A DNA stretch of 15,871 nucleotides from an uncultured Campylobacter sp. (GTDB lineage: Bacteria > Campylobacterota > Campylobacteria > Campylobacterales > Campylobacteraceae). The translations under genes and the position numbers were made by a program. Positions 1 through 6,880 of this stretch are shown in pieces. Numbering within the stretch: position 1 is the stretch's first letter; every line of letters begins with the position of its first letter. The notes beneath the pieces were generated by a model. It was given only the letters and a program-made list of their open reading frames with translations, made no database searches and had not been told where the DNA came from. The DNA lies in the NCBI RefSeq assembly GCF_938040115.1, contig NZ_CALHXD010000039.1:1-15871 (forward strand), read 5' to 3'.

Positions 1-55
1 GCCTATCGAGTCAAATTTTAACAAAATCCGCAAAAAGCGCTCAAAAGACAAGCCG

Positions 56-1168
56 CTATTTTTTAGAATACTGCGCGTCAAGATACGGTATCAAATACCC
101 ATACCCCTGCTTCTCCATCTCATCCTTCGGCACAAACCTCAGCGCAGCGCCGTTGATGCAGTATCTTAGCCCTCCTTTGTCGCGCGGACCGTCGTCAAAT
201 ACATGCCCCAAGTGCGAATCCGACATCGCGGTTTTGACCTCGGTGCGCACCATGCCGTGCGATAGATCGGACTTTTCGGCGATCAGGCTAGCATCTATCG
301 GCTTAGTAAAGCTCGGCCACCCGCAGCCCGCGTCAAATTTATCGTACGAGCTAAAAAGCGGCTGACCGTTTGTGATATCGACGTAGATACCGATGCGCTC
401 CTCGGCGTTTAGCTCGCTGCTGTGCGGGCGCTCTGTCGCGGCGTGCTTTACGACGTCGTATGAGATGGCGCTTAGCTCATTTTTTAGCATTACGTCGTCT
501 TTGTTTTTGTAGTTTTGCAAATTTTGCTTCATATCGCGCTTTTTGTCGCTCAAAATTTCGCCCTTTTTAGGCAGGCTCTCAAAGGTCACGTGGCAGTATC
601 CGTGCGGGTTTTTGTCCAGATAATCCTGATGATACTCCTCGGCTTTGTAGATATTTTCTAGCGGCGCGACCTCCGTTACGATGGGCGCTTTGTAGTTTTT
701 TTGTTGCTCGGATATAAAGGCTCTGATCGCCGGCTCGTCCGCCGAATCGGTGTAGTAAATGCCCGTACGGTACTGCGTGCCGCGGTCGCCGCCTTGTTTG
801 TTTAGGCTAGTGGGATCGATAGTTTTAAAGTAAAATTTGAGCAAATGCAGCAGGTCAATCACGTACTCGTCATATTCGACCCAGACGGCCTCGGCGGCGT
901 TCGTATCGCCCGTGCAGACCTGCTCGTAGCTAGGATTTGGCACCTTTGAGTTTGCGTAGCCCGTGTAGGTGCTAACCACGCCCGAAAGCTGCTTTAGATA
1001 GGCCTCCGTGCCCCAAAAGCACCCGCCCGCTAGCACGATCGTTTTGTTCGCGACCACAGGCTCTTTTGTTTCATGTTTCATCTGTTCTCCTTGTAAATTT
1101 AAAAATATACCTAAAAATAGCGCTAAAGCGCCGACTATTCCTGCTGTTTTTAACGTTTTGCCAAGCAT
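56..1168 (-). CDS. msrAB: Methionine sulfoxide reductase A/B fusion, membrane-anchored
   Basis: Bifunctional enzyme that reduces both epimers of oxidised methionine in proteins. With ATG at 1168 the protein is 370 aa. Residues 8-26 form a hydrophobic signal anchor (TAGIVGALALFLGIFLNLQ), so the enzyme probably faces the periplasm. The MsrA domain follows, with catalytic Cys50 in GGCFWGTEAY and a likely recycling Cys in HGYCHV. The C-terminal MsrB domain has GCGWPSF and catalytic Cys337 in RYCINGAALRF. The zinc-binding CxxC pairs of many MsrB proteins are absent (NGQPLF where CxxC often lies), so this looks like the zinc-free type. The reading frame is open up to 1303, but the extra 45 residues run through an inverted-repeat arm and have no good ribosome site; AAAGGAG at 1174-1180 lies 5 bases before the 1168 ATG. 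A second in-frame ATG at 1081 also has AAGGAG before it (see findings). It is unrelated to the iron genes to its right. Confidence 0.95.
   Translation of the reverse strand: MLGKTLKTAGIVGALALFLGIFLNLQGEQMKHETKEPVVANKTIVLAGGCFWGTEAYLKQLSGVVSTYTGYANSKVPNPSYEQVCTGDTNAAEAVWVEYDEYVIDLLHLLKFYFKTIDPTSLNKQGGDRGTQYRTGIYYTDSADEPAIRAFISEQQKNYKAPIVTEVAPLENIYKAEEYHQDYLDKNPHGYCHVTFESLPKKGEILSDKKRDMKQNLQNYKNKDDVMLKNELSAISYDVVKHAATERPHSSELNAEERIGIYVDITNGQPLFSSYDKFDAGCGWPSFTKPIDASLIAEKSDLSHGMVRTEVKTAMSDSHLGHVFDDGPRDKGGLRYCINGAALRFVPKDEMEKQGYGYLIPYLDAQYSKK
1079..1092 (-). promoter_or_regulatory. Internal ribosome site and alternative start in msrAB
   Basis: AAGGAG at 1092-1087 lies 5 bases upstream of an in-frame ATG (1081-1079), just after the membrane anchor. 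Starting here would give a 341-aa protein beginning MKHETKEP with no export signal. The surrounding TAAATTT...CAAGGAGAACA resembles the leader of the receptor gene at 7961. That this site is used is inference. Confidence 0.5.
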
Positions 1169-1215
1169 TTTTGCTCCTTTTGGCTTAAATTTTAGACTAA
1201 ATTTGATCCGGGCAA

Positions 1216-1514
1216 ATTTGACTTCAAATTTGACGGTTTTGCATTTTACGCACCGAGACCCGTACCGCGAAAACGCTAAATTTGGTTTGGTTAAATTTAG
1301 CATTGTACATTAAATTTAATCTTTCTTATTAAGGTGGAAGGGGCTTGAATTACGAGGTCGCTCCCTTCCCCCTTAACAATCCCCCAACCCCTACGACGTG
1401 AGAAGTTGCTGCACTACGTGCAGGTTTAAATTTGACGCTTACGCGTCGCAGGTTTAAATTTAGCACTTTCGCGGTACGGGTCTCGGCGAGTAAAATATTT
1501 GACTTCAAATTTGA
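1216..1514. repeat. Inverted-repeat element with ACCGAGACCC core, flanked by an 18-bp direct repeat
   Basis: Two 42-base arms, 1242-1283 and 1456-1497, are reverse complements at 37 of 42 positions, including a perfect block CCGAGACCCGTACCGCGAAA. Outside the arms the 18-mer ATTTGACTTCAAATTTGA occurs in direct orientation at 1216-1233 and 1497-1514. Inside, GCAGGTTTAAATTT is repeated at 1420-1433 and 1448-1461. A related arm pair lies at 15224-15329, so this looks like a dispersed family. There is no coding capacity for a transposase, so if mobile it would be a MITE-like or REP-like element. It sits just upstream of msrAB and could affect its transcription. Confidence 0.75.
1329..1376. repeat. 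TTAAGG-ended hairpin inside the repeat region
   Basis: TTAAGGTGGAAGGG (1329-1342) pairs with CCCTTCCCCCTTAA (1363-1376) at 13 of 14 positions around a 20-base loop. The strong G/C strand asymmetry of the arms is unlike the surrounding DNA. It lies between the two arms of the ACCGAGACCC element. Its function is unknown; it is not followed by a T-run, so it is not a typical terminator on either strand. Confidence 0.6.
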
Positions 1515-1525
1515 ACGTAAAACGA

Positions 1526-1651
1526 TAAGGCGAAGTATCGTGAGATGATTTTGAGAGTTGTGTAGAAATTTTAAGTCAAGGCTAGACAAGTAGTCTGCCA
1601 CAGACTTAAAATTTCAAATCTCTCTCAAAAGCACTCACGAGACGAGCCTTA
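1526..1651. repeat. Long interrupted hairpin between yigZ and msrAB
   Basis: Nested complementary blocks occur in register: TAAGG 1526-1530 with 1647-1651; TCGTGAG 1538-1544 with 1634-1640; TTTTGAGAG 1549-1557 with 1622-1630; GAAATTTTAAGTC 1565-1577 with 1603-1615 (13 perfect pairs). A small inner hairpin follows (GGC 1580-1582 with 1597-1599; AGAC 1584-1587 with 1593-1596). The whole could fold as one rod about 126 bases long. It lies downstream of yigZ and upstream of msrAB on the transcribed strand. It could be a structured RNA, a processed terminator or a palindromic element; no known RNA family was recognised. Confidence 0.65.
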
Positions 1652-1712
1652 GCCAAAATCAGCGAAATTATAACCGCCCACTCTAAACCCAACGTGAATT
1701 TCGCCTCTTGAT

Positions 1713-2333
1713 TTACCCTTTCGCGGCTAACGGCAAGGCGTAAAATTTAAACCCCTCCTGCTCAAACCCGCTCGCAAATGCCTGAAATTCGTCAAATTCG
1801 GCGCTGTTAAACTCCGCCCGCCAGATAGCGCCCTCCTCGTTAAATTCGCGTTCAAAGCTCAAATTTCGCTTTTCAAAATAGTGCTCAAAGCGCGAGCCAA
1901 GCACGTATGGCGTAAAAAACACGCAAAGCGATTTTATCTCAAATTTAGCCAGCGCGCCGCAGCCCGCGGCCTCATCTATCGCCGCATTTACCGCTGCGCC
2001 GTAAGCTCGCACGAGTCCGCCCGTGCCAAGCTTTATCCCGCCAAAATACCGAACTATTAGCGCGCCCGAGTTTACGAGCTGGGCGCCTCTAAGCGCGTTT
2101 AGCGAGGGTTGCCCGCTCGTGCCCTTTGGCTCGCCGTCGTCGCTTTGATTTTCCACTATCTGGCCGTAGCCGTTTCGCTCGCGCAGCGCCCACACGACGT
2201 GCGCGGCCTTTGGATGCTCGGCCTTTAGGCGCTCGTGCAAGGCTTTAAACTCGCAAATCGGGCACAAAAAACATAAAAACGTCGATTTTTTGGCTTCAGT
2301 TTTGGTCGATACGACCCGCAAAACCGTTTGCAA
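1713..2333 (-). CDS. yigZ: YigZ/IMPACT family protein (UPF0029)
   Basis: A 206-aa protein of the YigZ/IMPACT family, whose members have a ribosomal-protein-S5-like fold and are linked to translation control, though the bacterial role is poorly defined. Family signatures are clear: DDGEPKGTSG at residues 65-74 and RYFGGIKLGTGGLVRAYG at 95-112. The C-terminal about 80 residues would form the second small domain. The start is a TTG at 2333, chosen because AAAGGAG (minus strand, 2343-2337) lies just before it and the family N-terminus begins close to this point. It is transcribed away from the ABC exporter at 2425, with a shared 91-base upstream region. An N-terminal cysteine cluster (CFLCPIC, residues 21-27) is notable but no metal site can be claimed. 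Confidence 0.9.
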   Translation of the reverse strand: MQTVLRVVSTKTEAKKSTFLCFLCPICEFKALHERLKAEHPKAAHVVWALRERNGYGQIVENQSDDGEPKGTSGQPSLNALRGAQLVNSGALIVRYFGGIKLGTGGLVRAYGAAVNAAIDEAAGCGALAKFEIKSLCVFFTPYVLGSRFEHYFEKRNLSFEREFNEEGAIWRAEFNSAEFDEFQAFASGFEQEGFKFYALPLAAKG

Positions 2334-2383
2334 TTTTCTCCTTTAAATAAAGCCCGATTTTAGCGAAATTTTAAAAATATTCT

Positions 2384-2389
2384 TATAAA
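2384..2389 (+). promoter_or_regulatory. Candidate -10 box for the ABC exporter gene
   Basis: TATAAA at 2384-2389 lies about 36 bases before the ATG at 2425, after an A/T-rich stretch. This fits the Campylobacter sigma-70 pattern, which often lacks a -35 box. Confidence 0.4.
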
Positions 2390-2424
2390 ATGGCGGCTAA
2401 AATGAAATAAGCTCTCAAAAAAGA

Positions 2425-4014
2425 ATGAAAATGTTTAAAAAAATCTCAAAAAAAACGCTTTGGCAAATCATTGCCATGATCGTATCTAGCGCCGTTTTTA
2501 GCGGTTCTGGGATCTTAATACTAGCCTTTATCAACAAATACCTCTTAAATTTAAAAGAACAAGACGCTCAAATTTTGCTCGCATTTTTTGCGCTTTTGAT
2601 TTTGTTTTTGGGCTTTTCGGTACTTTCACGCATCGCTCTTAGCGTGATTGGCAATGATTTTGTCTACGAGCTGCGAACTAAAACGATAAAAAGGATACTC
2701 GATACCGCAAATCAAAAAATCGTAGCCGCCGGCAAGTCGAATTTGATCGCCTCGCTCTCAAGCGACGTGCGCAGCCTAACAGACGGCTTTATGCAAGTGC
2801 CAAGCATCGTCCAAGGCGTGCTCATCATCGGCGCGACGGGCGCTTACGTGCTGTTTATCTCGGCCGAGATTTTCGTGTTTTTGGTGCTTTGGATGAGCGC
2901 AGCGACATGGATTTGCCGATGCTTCATCAAAAATATCCACAAATACTACGAACAATGCCGTAACGGCGAGGATGCGCTATATCGCGACTACCAGACCTGC
3001 ATCGAGGGGCATAGGGAGCTTAGCTTAAATTTAGCCCGCGCGAAGCGGCTTTTTTGGGACCGCTTTATCCCAAACGCAAAAAGCCTGCGCACAAATATCG
3101 TAAAAGCCGAGATCCATCAATCCTTTATGAGCAACTGGCTAAACACCGTGATGCTGGGCGCCGTGGGCATCGAGATATATTTTTGCCTAGCCTACGATGC
3201 CGCGAGCCTGCAAGACGCGATCACGGTGGCCTTGGCGATACTTTTTTTGCGAGCGCCTCTCATGATGCTGCTTTACTCGGTGCCTAGCGTCTTTCGCGCG
3301 CGCATCGCCTACGAGCGGCTAAAAAAGCTTGACCTAGCGCCCTTTGAGCCGGAGTTTGAACTGGGTGAGACGGCTCCGCAAATTTGGCAAAAACTGCGCC
3401 TAAAAGATATAAATTTCGCCTACGACGAGGGGAGCGAATTTGCGCTAAAAGATATAAATTTAGAGATCGGACGCGGCGAAACGGTATTTTTGATCGGTAA
3501 AAACGGTAGCGGCAAAAGCACGCTATTTATGATTTTAGCGGGGCTTTTAGCGCCAAAAAGCGGCGAGATGTTTGCAGATGATACCAAAATCACCGAGTCA
3601 AATTTAAAAAGCTACGCAAACACGATCAGCGCGGTGTTTAGCGACTTTTATCTCTTTGACGAAGTGATGAGCGAGGATGAAGCACTGATAGAGGGGCTAC
3701 TAAAAAAGATGTCGATAGAAAATAAAGTAAGCGTCAAGGACGGAAAATTTAGCACGCTAAATCTCTCTCAAGGCCAGAAAAAGCGCCTCGCTATGGTCGC
3801 GGCGCTGCTTGAAAAGCGCAAATTTTTGATCCTTGACGAGTGGGCGGCTGATCAAGACCCCGAGTTTAGGCGGCATTTTTACACGGAGTTTTTGCCGGAG
3901 CTAAAGGCGCAAGGCTATACTGTTTTTGCGATCAGTCACGACGATGCGTACTTTGACGCGGCGGATAAAATTTACGAGATACGAAACGGGCAAATCGCGC
4001 TCATTAAGGGCTAA
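2425..4014 (+). CDS. Cyclic peptide/siderophore-type ABC exporter (PvdE/YojI/SyrD-like)
   Basis: A 529-aa half-transporter with a fused membrane domain and ATPase domain, working as a dimer in the inner membrane. The N-terminal about 290 residues hold around six hydrophobic segments (about 13-35, 49-72, 127-147, 148-166, 237-255, 265-285). The ATPase has Walker A GKNGSGKS (358-365), signature LSQGQ (447-451), Walker B with D471-E472, and switch His505. The LDEWAADQDPEFR sequence after Walker B is typical of the cyclic peptide transporter family, which includes PvdE (pyoverdine) and YojI (microcin J25 export), rather than lipid or protease exporters. The start may instead be the ATG at 2431, which has better spacing from AAGA. 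No peptide or siderophore synthesis gene is in the window, so the substrate is unknown; the nearby iron genes make a siderophore or iron-related peptide possible. Confidence 0.88.
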   Translation: MKMFKKISKKTLWQIIAMIVSSAVFSGSGILILAFINKYLLNLKEQDAQILLAFFALLILFLGFSVLSRIALSVIGNDFVYELRTKTIKRILDTANQKIVAAGKSNLIASLSSDVRSLTDGFMQVPSIVQGVLIIGATGAYVLFISAEIFVFLVLWMSAATWICRCFIKNIHKYYEQCRNGEDALYRDYQTCIEGHRELSLNLARAKRLFWDRFIPNAKSLRTNIVKAEIHQSFMSNWLNTVMLGAVGIEIYFCLAYDAASLQDAITVALAILFLRAPLMMLLYSVPSVFRARIAYERLKKLDLAPFEPEFELGETAPQIWQKLRLKDINFAYDEGSEFALKDINLEIGRGETVFLIGKNGSGKSTLFMILAGLLAPKSGEMFADDTKITESNLKSYANTISAVFSDFYLFDEVMSEDEALIEGLLKKMSIENKVSVKDGKFSTLNLSQGQKKRLAMVAALLEKRKFLILDEWAADQDPEFRRHFYTEFLPELKAQGYTVFAISHDDAYFDAADKIYEIRNGQIALIKG

Positions 4015-4032
4015 AATTCAGCTAAAAACGGT

Positions 4033-4038
4033 TAAAAT
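4033..4038 (+). promoter_or_regulatory. Candidate -10 box for the small acidic gene
   Basis: TAAAAT at 4033-4038, 18 bases after the ABC exporter stop and 30 before the next start. The short gap and absence of a terminator also allow readthrough from the exporter gene. Confidence 0.3.
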
Positions 4039-4068
4039 AACGGATATCATTTTAAACAAGGAGACATA

Positions 4069-4338
4069 ATGCAGCTAAGCGAGGAAGCAAGAGAAGCCAA
4101 AGAGATGGCGCTAGGTATGATGAATGATAATTTCATCGGCCTTACAGAGGATATGTGCGCGAAATTTGGCGGCTTTACGAACCCGCAAAACGTCAAAATG
4201 ACCGATATCACCGAGGACGGCATGCATATCGCCTGCGACGAGGGCGAGGTCTTCGTACCGTTTGAGAAAAAAGCCGAGCTAACGGTCGAGAGCCTACGCG
4301 ACGAGGTCATAAACGTCGTAAACAGCATGGAGGGGTAA
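4069..4338 (+). CDS. Small acidic protein resembling a stand-alone DUF2470 domain
   Basis: An 89-aa protein with no signal peptide or membrane segment, rich in Asp/Glu. The start is firm: AAGGAG lies 6 bases before the ATG. By eye the order MMND...FGG...NVKMTDITEDGMHI...GEVFVPF...SLRDEV follows DUF2470, the small domain at the C-terminus of HugZ/HutZ-type haem-utilisation proteins and also found alone. In that family the first motif usually reads HMNxDH; here it reads MMNDNF (residues 17-22), so both histidines are missing and a methionine stands at the first position. It lies 55 bases after the exporter and about 295 bases before a TonB-dependent receptor, so a role near haem or iron handling is plausible. 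The gene is near certain; the family assignment is moderate and the function unknown. Confidence 0.75.
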   Translation: MQLSEEAREAKEMALGMMNDNFIGLTEDMCAKFGGFTNPQNVKMTDITEDGMHIACDEGEVFVPFEKKAELTVESLRDEVINVVNSMEG

Positions 4339-4360
4339 ACCTCCTCTGCTCCATTAGCAG
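4329..4360 (+). terminator. Weak tandem hairpins at the end of the small acidic gene
   Basis: GGAGG (4329-4333) can pair with CCTCC (4340-4344) around the stop codon, and CTGCT (4346-4350) with AGCAG (4356-4360). Stems are short and no T-run follows, so terminator activity is doubtful. The rest of 4361-4510 is A/T-rich with many CAAATTT words and no gene that could be supported. Confidence 0.3.
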
Positions 4361-4516
4361 GAGCGCAAATTTAGCTTGCTTCTATGTCAAATTTAACTCT
4401 CAAATTTACTCCACTTCAAATTTATTTTAAAACCTTTCAAATTCGGCCTTTAAATTTCACGATTTAAACGCACAACATCGTCCGTAAAACTAAATCTAAA
4501 ATCTCTCGAGCGTCGC

Positions 4517-4582
4517 TATAATCGTAAATCAAAATTATAAGAATTGATTTTTATTATTAATTAATACCAAAAACAGTAGAAT
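4517..4582 (+). promoter_or_regulatory. Candidate promoter region of the first TonB-dependent receptor
   Basis: Two -10-like boxes are visible: GCTATAAT (TATAAT at 4517-4522) and TAGAAT (4577-4582). The second would start transcription near 4589, inside or next to the palindrome at 4592-4617, as expected for a repressor-controlled promoter. The same GCTATAAT word precedes galU at 15391. Confidence 0.45.
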
Positions 4583-4591
4583 AACGAAAAT

Positions 4592-4617
4592 TTTTATCAT
4601 TATTAATTATGATAAAA
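4592..4617. promoter_or_regulatory. Candidate Fur box (26-bp palindrome)
   Basis: TTTTATCAT (4592-4600) and ATGATAAAA (4609-4617) are perfect inverted arms around TATTAATT; only one central pair (4601/4608) breaks symmetry. It lies 16 bases before the receptor ATG at 4633. The ATGATAA/TTATCAT half-sites resemble the Fur consensus (GATAATGATAATCATTATC). Iron-dependent repression of a TonB receptor by Fur is well established in this group; that this particular site binds Fur is inference. Confidence 0.6.
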
Positions 4618-4632
4618 CCGAAGAGAGTTAAA

Positions 4633-6705
4633 ATGAGTAAAAAAGATCAAACGCGCAAGGCGGCAAATTTATACTTTTGTCGCTAGCTGCAGCCGCAAGC
4701 CTAAACACGCAAACCCAAAACGTCACGCTAGATGCCGCCATAGTAACGGCGACGGGTTTTGAAAGCGCGCTAAAAGAAGAGACTAGAAATATATTCGTCG
4801 TAACCAAAGCAGACGTCGAGGCCTACGGCTACCGCTCGGTAAAAGAGCTCGTAGAAAAGATCCCTAGCGTCGATTTCGTCAGTACCTCAAGCCTAGGCGA
4901 AAACATAGATATGCGCGGAGACGGCGCGATGCCGACTATGGCCGTAAAAGTTATGCTAAACGGAGTGCCGATGAATATGGTCGATGCGGCGCACGGCATC
5001 ATACCGCTTGAGATGATCGCGATCGAGGACATCGAGCAGGTCAAAGTGATGCCGGGAGGCGGAGCCGTGCTCTACGGCAGCGGCACTAGAGGCGGCGTGG
5101 TAAATATCATCACCAAGCAAAAGCCGCGAGATTTTTTCGCAAACGTGAGCTCCAAGATAGGCTCGTATAGCTACCGCGACGCCGCAGCCACCGTCGGCGG
5201 AAACGTGAGCGAGGATCTGTTTTTAAAATTTAGCGACAAGGCCTTCGGTCAAAAAGGCTACAGACACGACTACAAGGAGTGCAAAACTACCTAAGCGGCG
5301 GGCTAAACTACAAATTTAACGACTCTCACTCACTAAATTTGACGCCTAGCATATTTAAATCAAAAAGGAACGATCCGGGCACCCTAACCCAAGATCAAGT
5401 CTCGCAAAACCGCAGGCAAAATGCAAATAACGGCCTAACAAAGCTCTTTGAAAACGAGAAAATCGGCGTTAGCGCCGTTTACGAGGGGAAATTTAACGAC
5501 TTTTACTCGGTAAATTTGATGCCGTATTATCAAAAAATCAAAATCAAAACCTCCTCGACCGAGTCGGCTCGCGGCGTGCGCTATCCGTCGCAAGGACTTT
5601 TCGGCGATAAAAAATACGGCGTAAATTTTAAAAACAAGCTTGACTACGGCAGTGGCGAGTTTATCTTTGGCTACGACTACGAGCAAAACAAAGGCGATAG
5701 AGAGTCGCACTACGAGGTAAAACATCGCCCGTGATAAGCCTAAAGCACGACACGACGCTTGATCTACAAAAGACCACGCACGCACTTTATTTTATGGAAA
5801 AGCATAAATTTACGCAGGTTTTTGATCTAAGCCTTGGGTATAGATTTGAGCGCGCGCAGTACGAGGCTAGAAGGGTTTTAGATATGAAGGGCTTTAGAAA
5901 CAGCATACCTTTTCCTCCGATGACCAGCTACAACGCCATAAGCGACGGCAGAGATATCGACAACCACGCGTTTGAGTTTACGCCAAATTTCAGATACTCC
6001 GACACCGGAAACGTATATTTTAAATTTGAGCGCGGCTACATCTCGCCCTCGCCTTCTCAGCTAGCCGACAAAGATCAGGTGACTAAGCAGTACAAATTTA
6101 ACGACCTAAAATCGGAAAAATTTAACACCTACGAGATCGGGCTAAAAGATCACGTCGCAAGCATGCCGGTAAACGCTACAGTGTTTTTAACCGACACTAG
6201 CGACGAGATAGCCTATGCCGAGCTTGGAGCCAACCACGGTGACGCTTGGAAATACTACAACATCGCAAAAACTAGACGATACGGATTTGAGTTTTTTAGC
6301 AGGCAAAATCTCTTTGATAGGCTGATTTTAAGCCAGTCCTACGCCTACGTAAACGCCACGATCAAAAAAGGCGATAACGCCGGCAAAGAGGTGCCCTACG
6401 TCTCAAAACACAAATTTATATTCGGCGCGGACTACGAGATCGTGAGCGACTTGCACGTGTTTGCGGACTATAAATTTTACTCAAAGAAAAAGGACTTAAA
6501 CTACGACAACATCTCATCTCGCAGCATCGTGGACGCAGGCGTTTCGTATAAATTTAAAAACGGATTTGGCATAACAGGGGGCGTAAAAAATCTCTTTAAC
6601 AAAAAATACTACGACTACCAAGGCAAAAACAACCAAACCGGTATCTACGAGTATAGCCCGGCAAACGAGAGAAACTACTACGTAGAGTTTAAGTACACCT
6701 ACTAA
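4633..6705 (+). pseudogene. TonB-dependent outer-membrane receptor, three single-base frameshifts
   Basis: Outer-membrane beta-barrel receptor for an iron compound, read in four segments. From ATG 4633 (AAGAGAG upstream) translation stops at 4684 after 17 codons. The frame resumes before 4677 with a signal-peptide core (FILLSLAAAASLN) and the TonB box/plug start (LDAAIVTATGFESALKEE), and runs to a stop at 5292. It resumes from about 5279 to a stop at 5732, and again from about 5731 to 6705. Each shift is the loss of one base: in the A-run 4639-4644, near 5271-5285, and at CCC 5728-5730. Adding one base at each point gives 691 aa, almost the length of the intact paralogue at 7961 (690 aa), with matching plug (GGGAVLYGSGTRGGVVNIIT), barrel motif (YSDTGNVYFKFERG) and end (YYVEFKYTY). 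It could be a young pseudogene, a gene switched by slippage, or sequencing error. It has its own promoter and terminator. Confidence 0.88.
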
Positions 6706-6710
6706 ACCGC

Positions 6711-6746
6711 TAAATTTAGGGCTTTGTGTCCTAAATTTGCCTTTTT
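6711..6746 (+). terminator. Rho-independent terminator after the first receptor
   Basis: AAATTTAGG (6712-6720) pairs perfectly with CCTAAATTT (6730-6738) around a 9-base loop, followed by GCCTTTTT. It begins 7 bases after the receptor stop and separates it from exbB. Confidence 0.8.
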
Positions 6747-6841
6747 GGACGCTCTGTTTCTCTGCGAAATGTTATTTGGATTTTGTTATCTAACGTTATG
6801 AAATACCGTCAAATTTTATTACCGATTAATGATAGCAGCGG

Positions 6842-6880
6842 TATAATAAACCGCTTTTGATAATTAATATTAGGATTAAA
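6842..6880 (+). promoter_or_regulatory. Candidate promoter and possible Fur half-site before exbB
   Basis: TATAAT at 6842-6847 is a good -10 box, 33 bases before the exbB ATG. TGATAATTAATATTA (6859-6873) lies between it and the start and shares the word ATTAATTAT, in reverse orientation, with the palindrome at 4592-4617. This suggests shared iron control of the operon, but the symmetry here is weak. Confidence 0.5.

Noticed and set aside
1..55. Possible feature downstream of msrAB
   Set aside because: Too short and without a visible hairpin or frame; nothing can be supported.
1169..1303. The 45-residue N-terminal extension of msrAB
   Set aside because: It encodes repeat-arm sequence (basic, F/K-rich), has no ribosome site, and precedes a normal signal anchor with a strong AAAGGAG.
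1350..1601. An open frame of 83 codons on the minus strand
   Set aside because: It runs through the inverted repeats and half of the long hairpin, has no good ribosome site and resembles no family I know.
4047..4328. A 93-codon minus-strand frame opposite the small acidic gene
   Set aside because: The plus-strand frame has a strong AAGGAG site and an ordered domain pattern; the minus frame is Ser-rich shadow.
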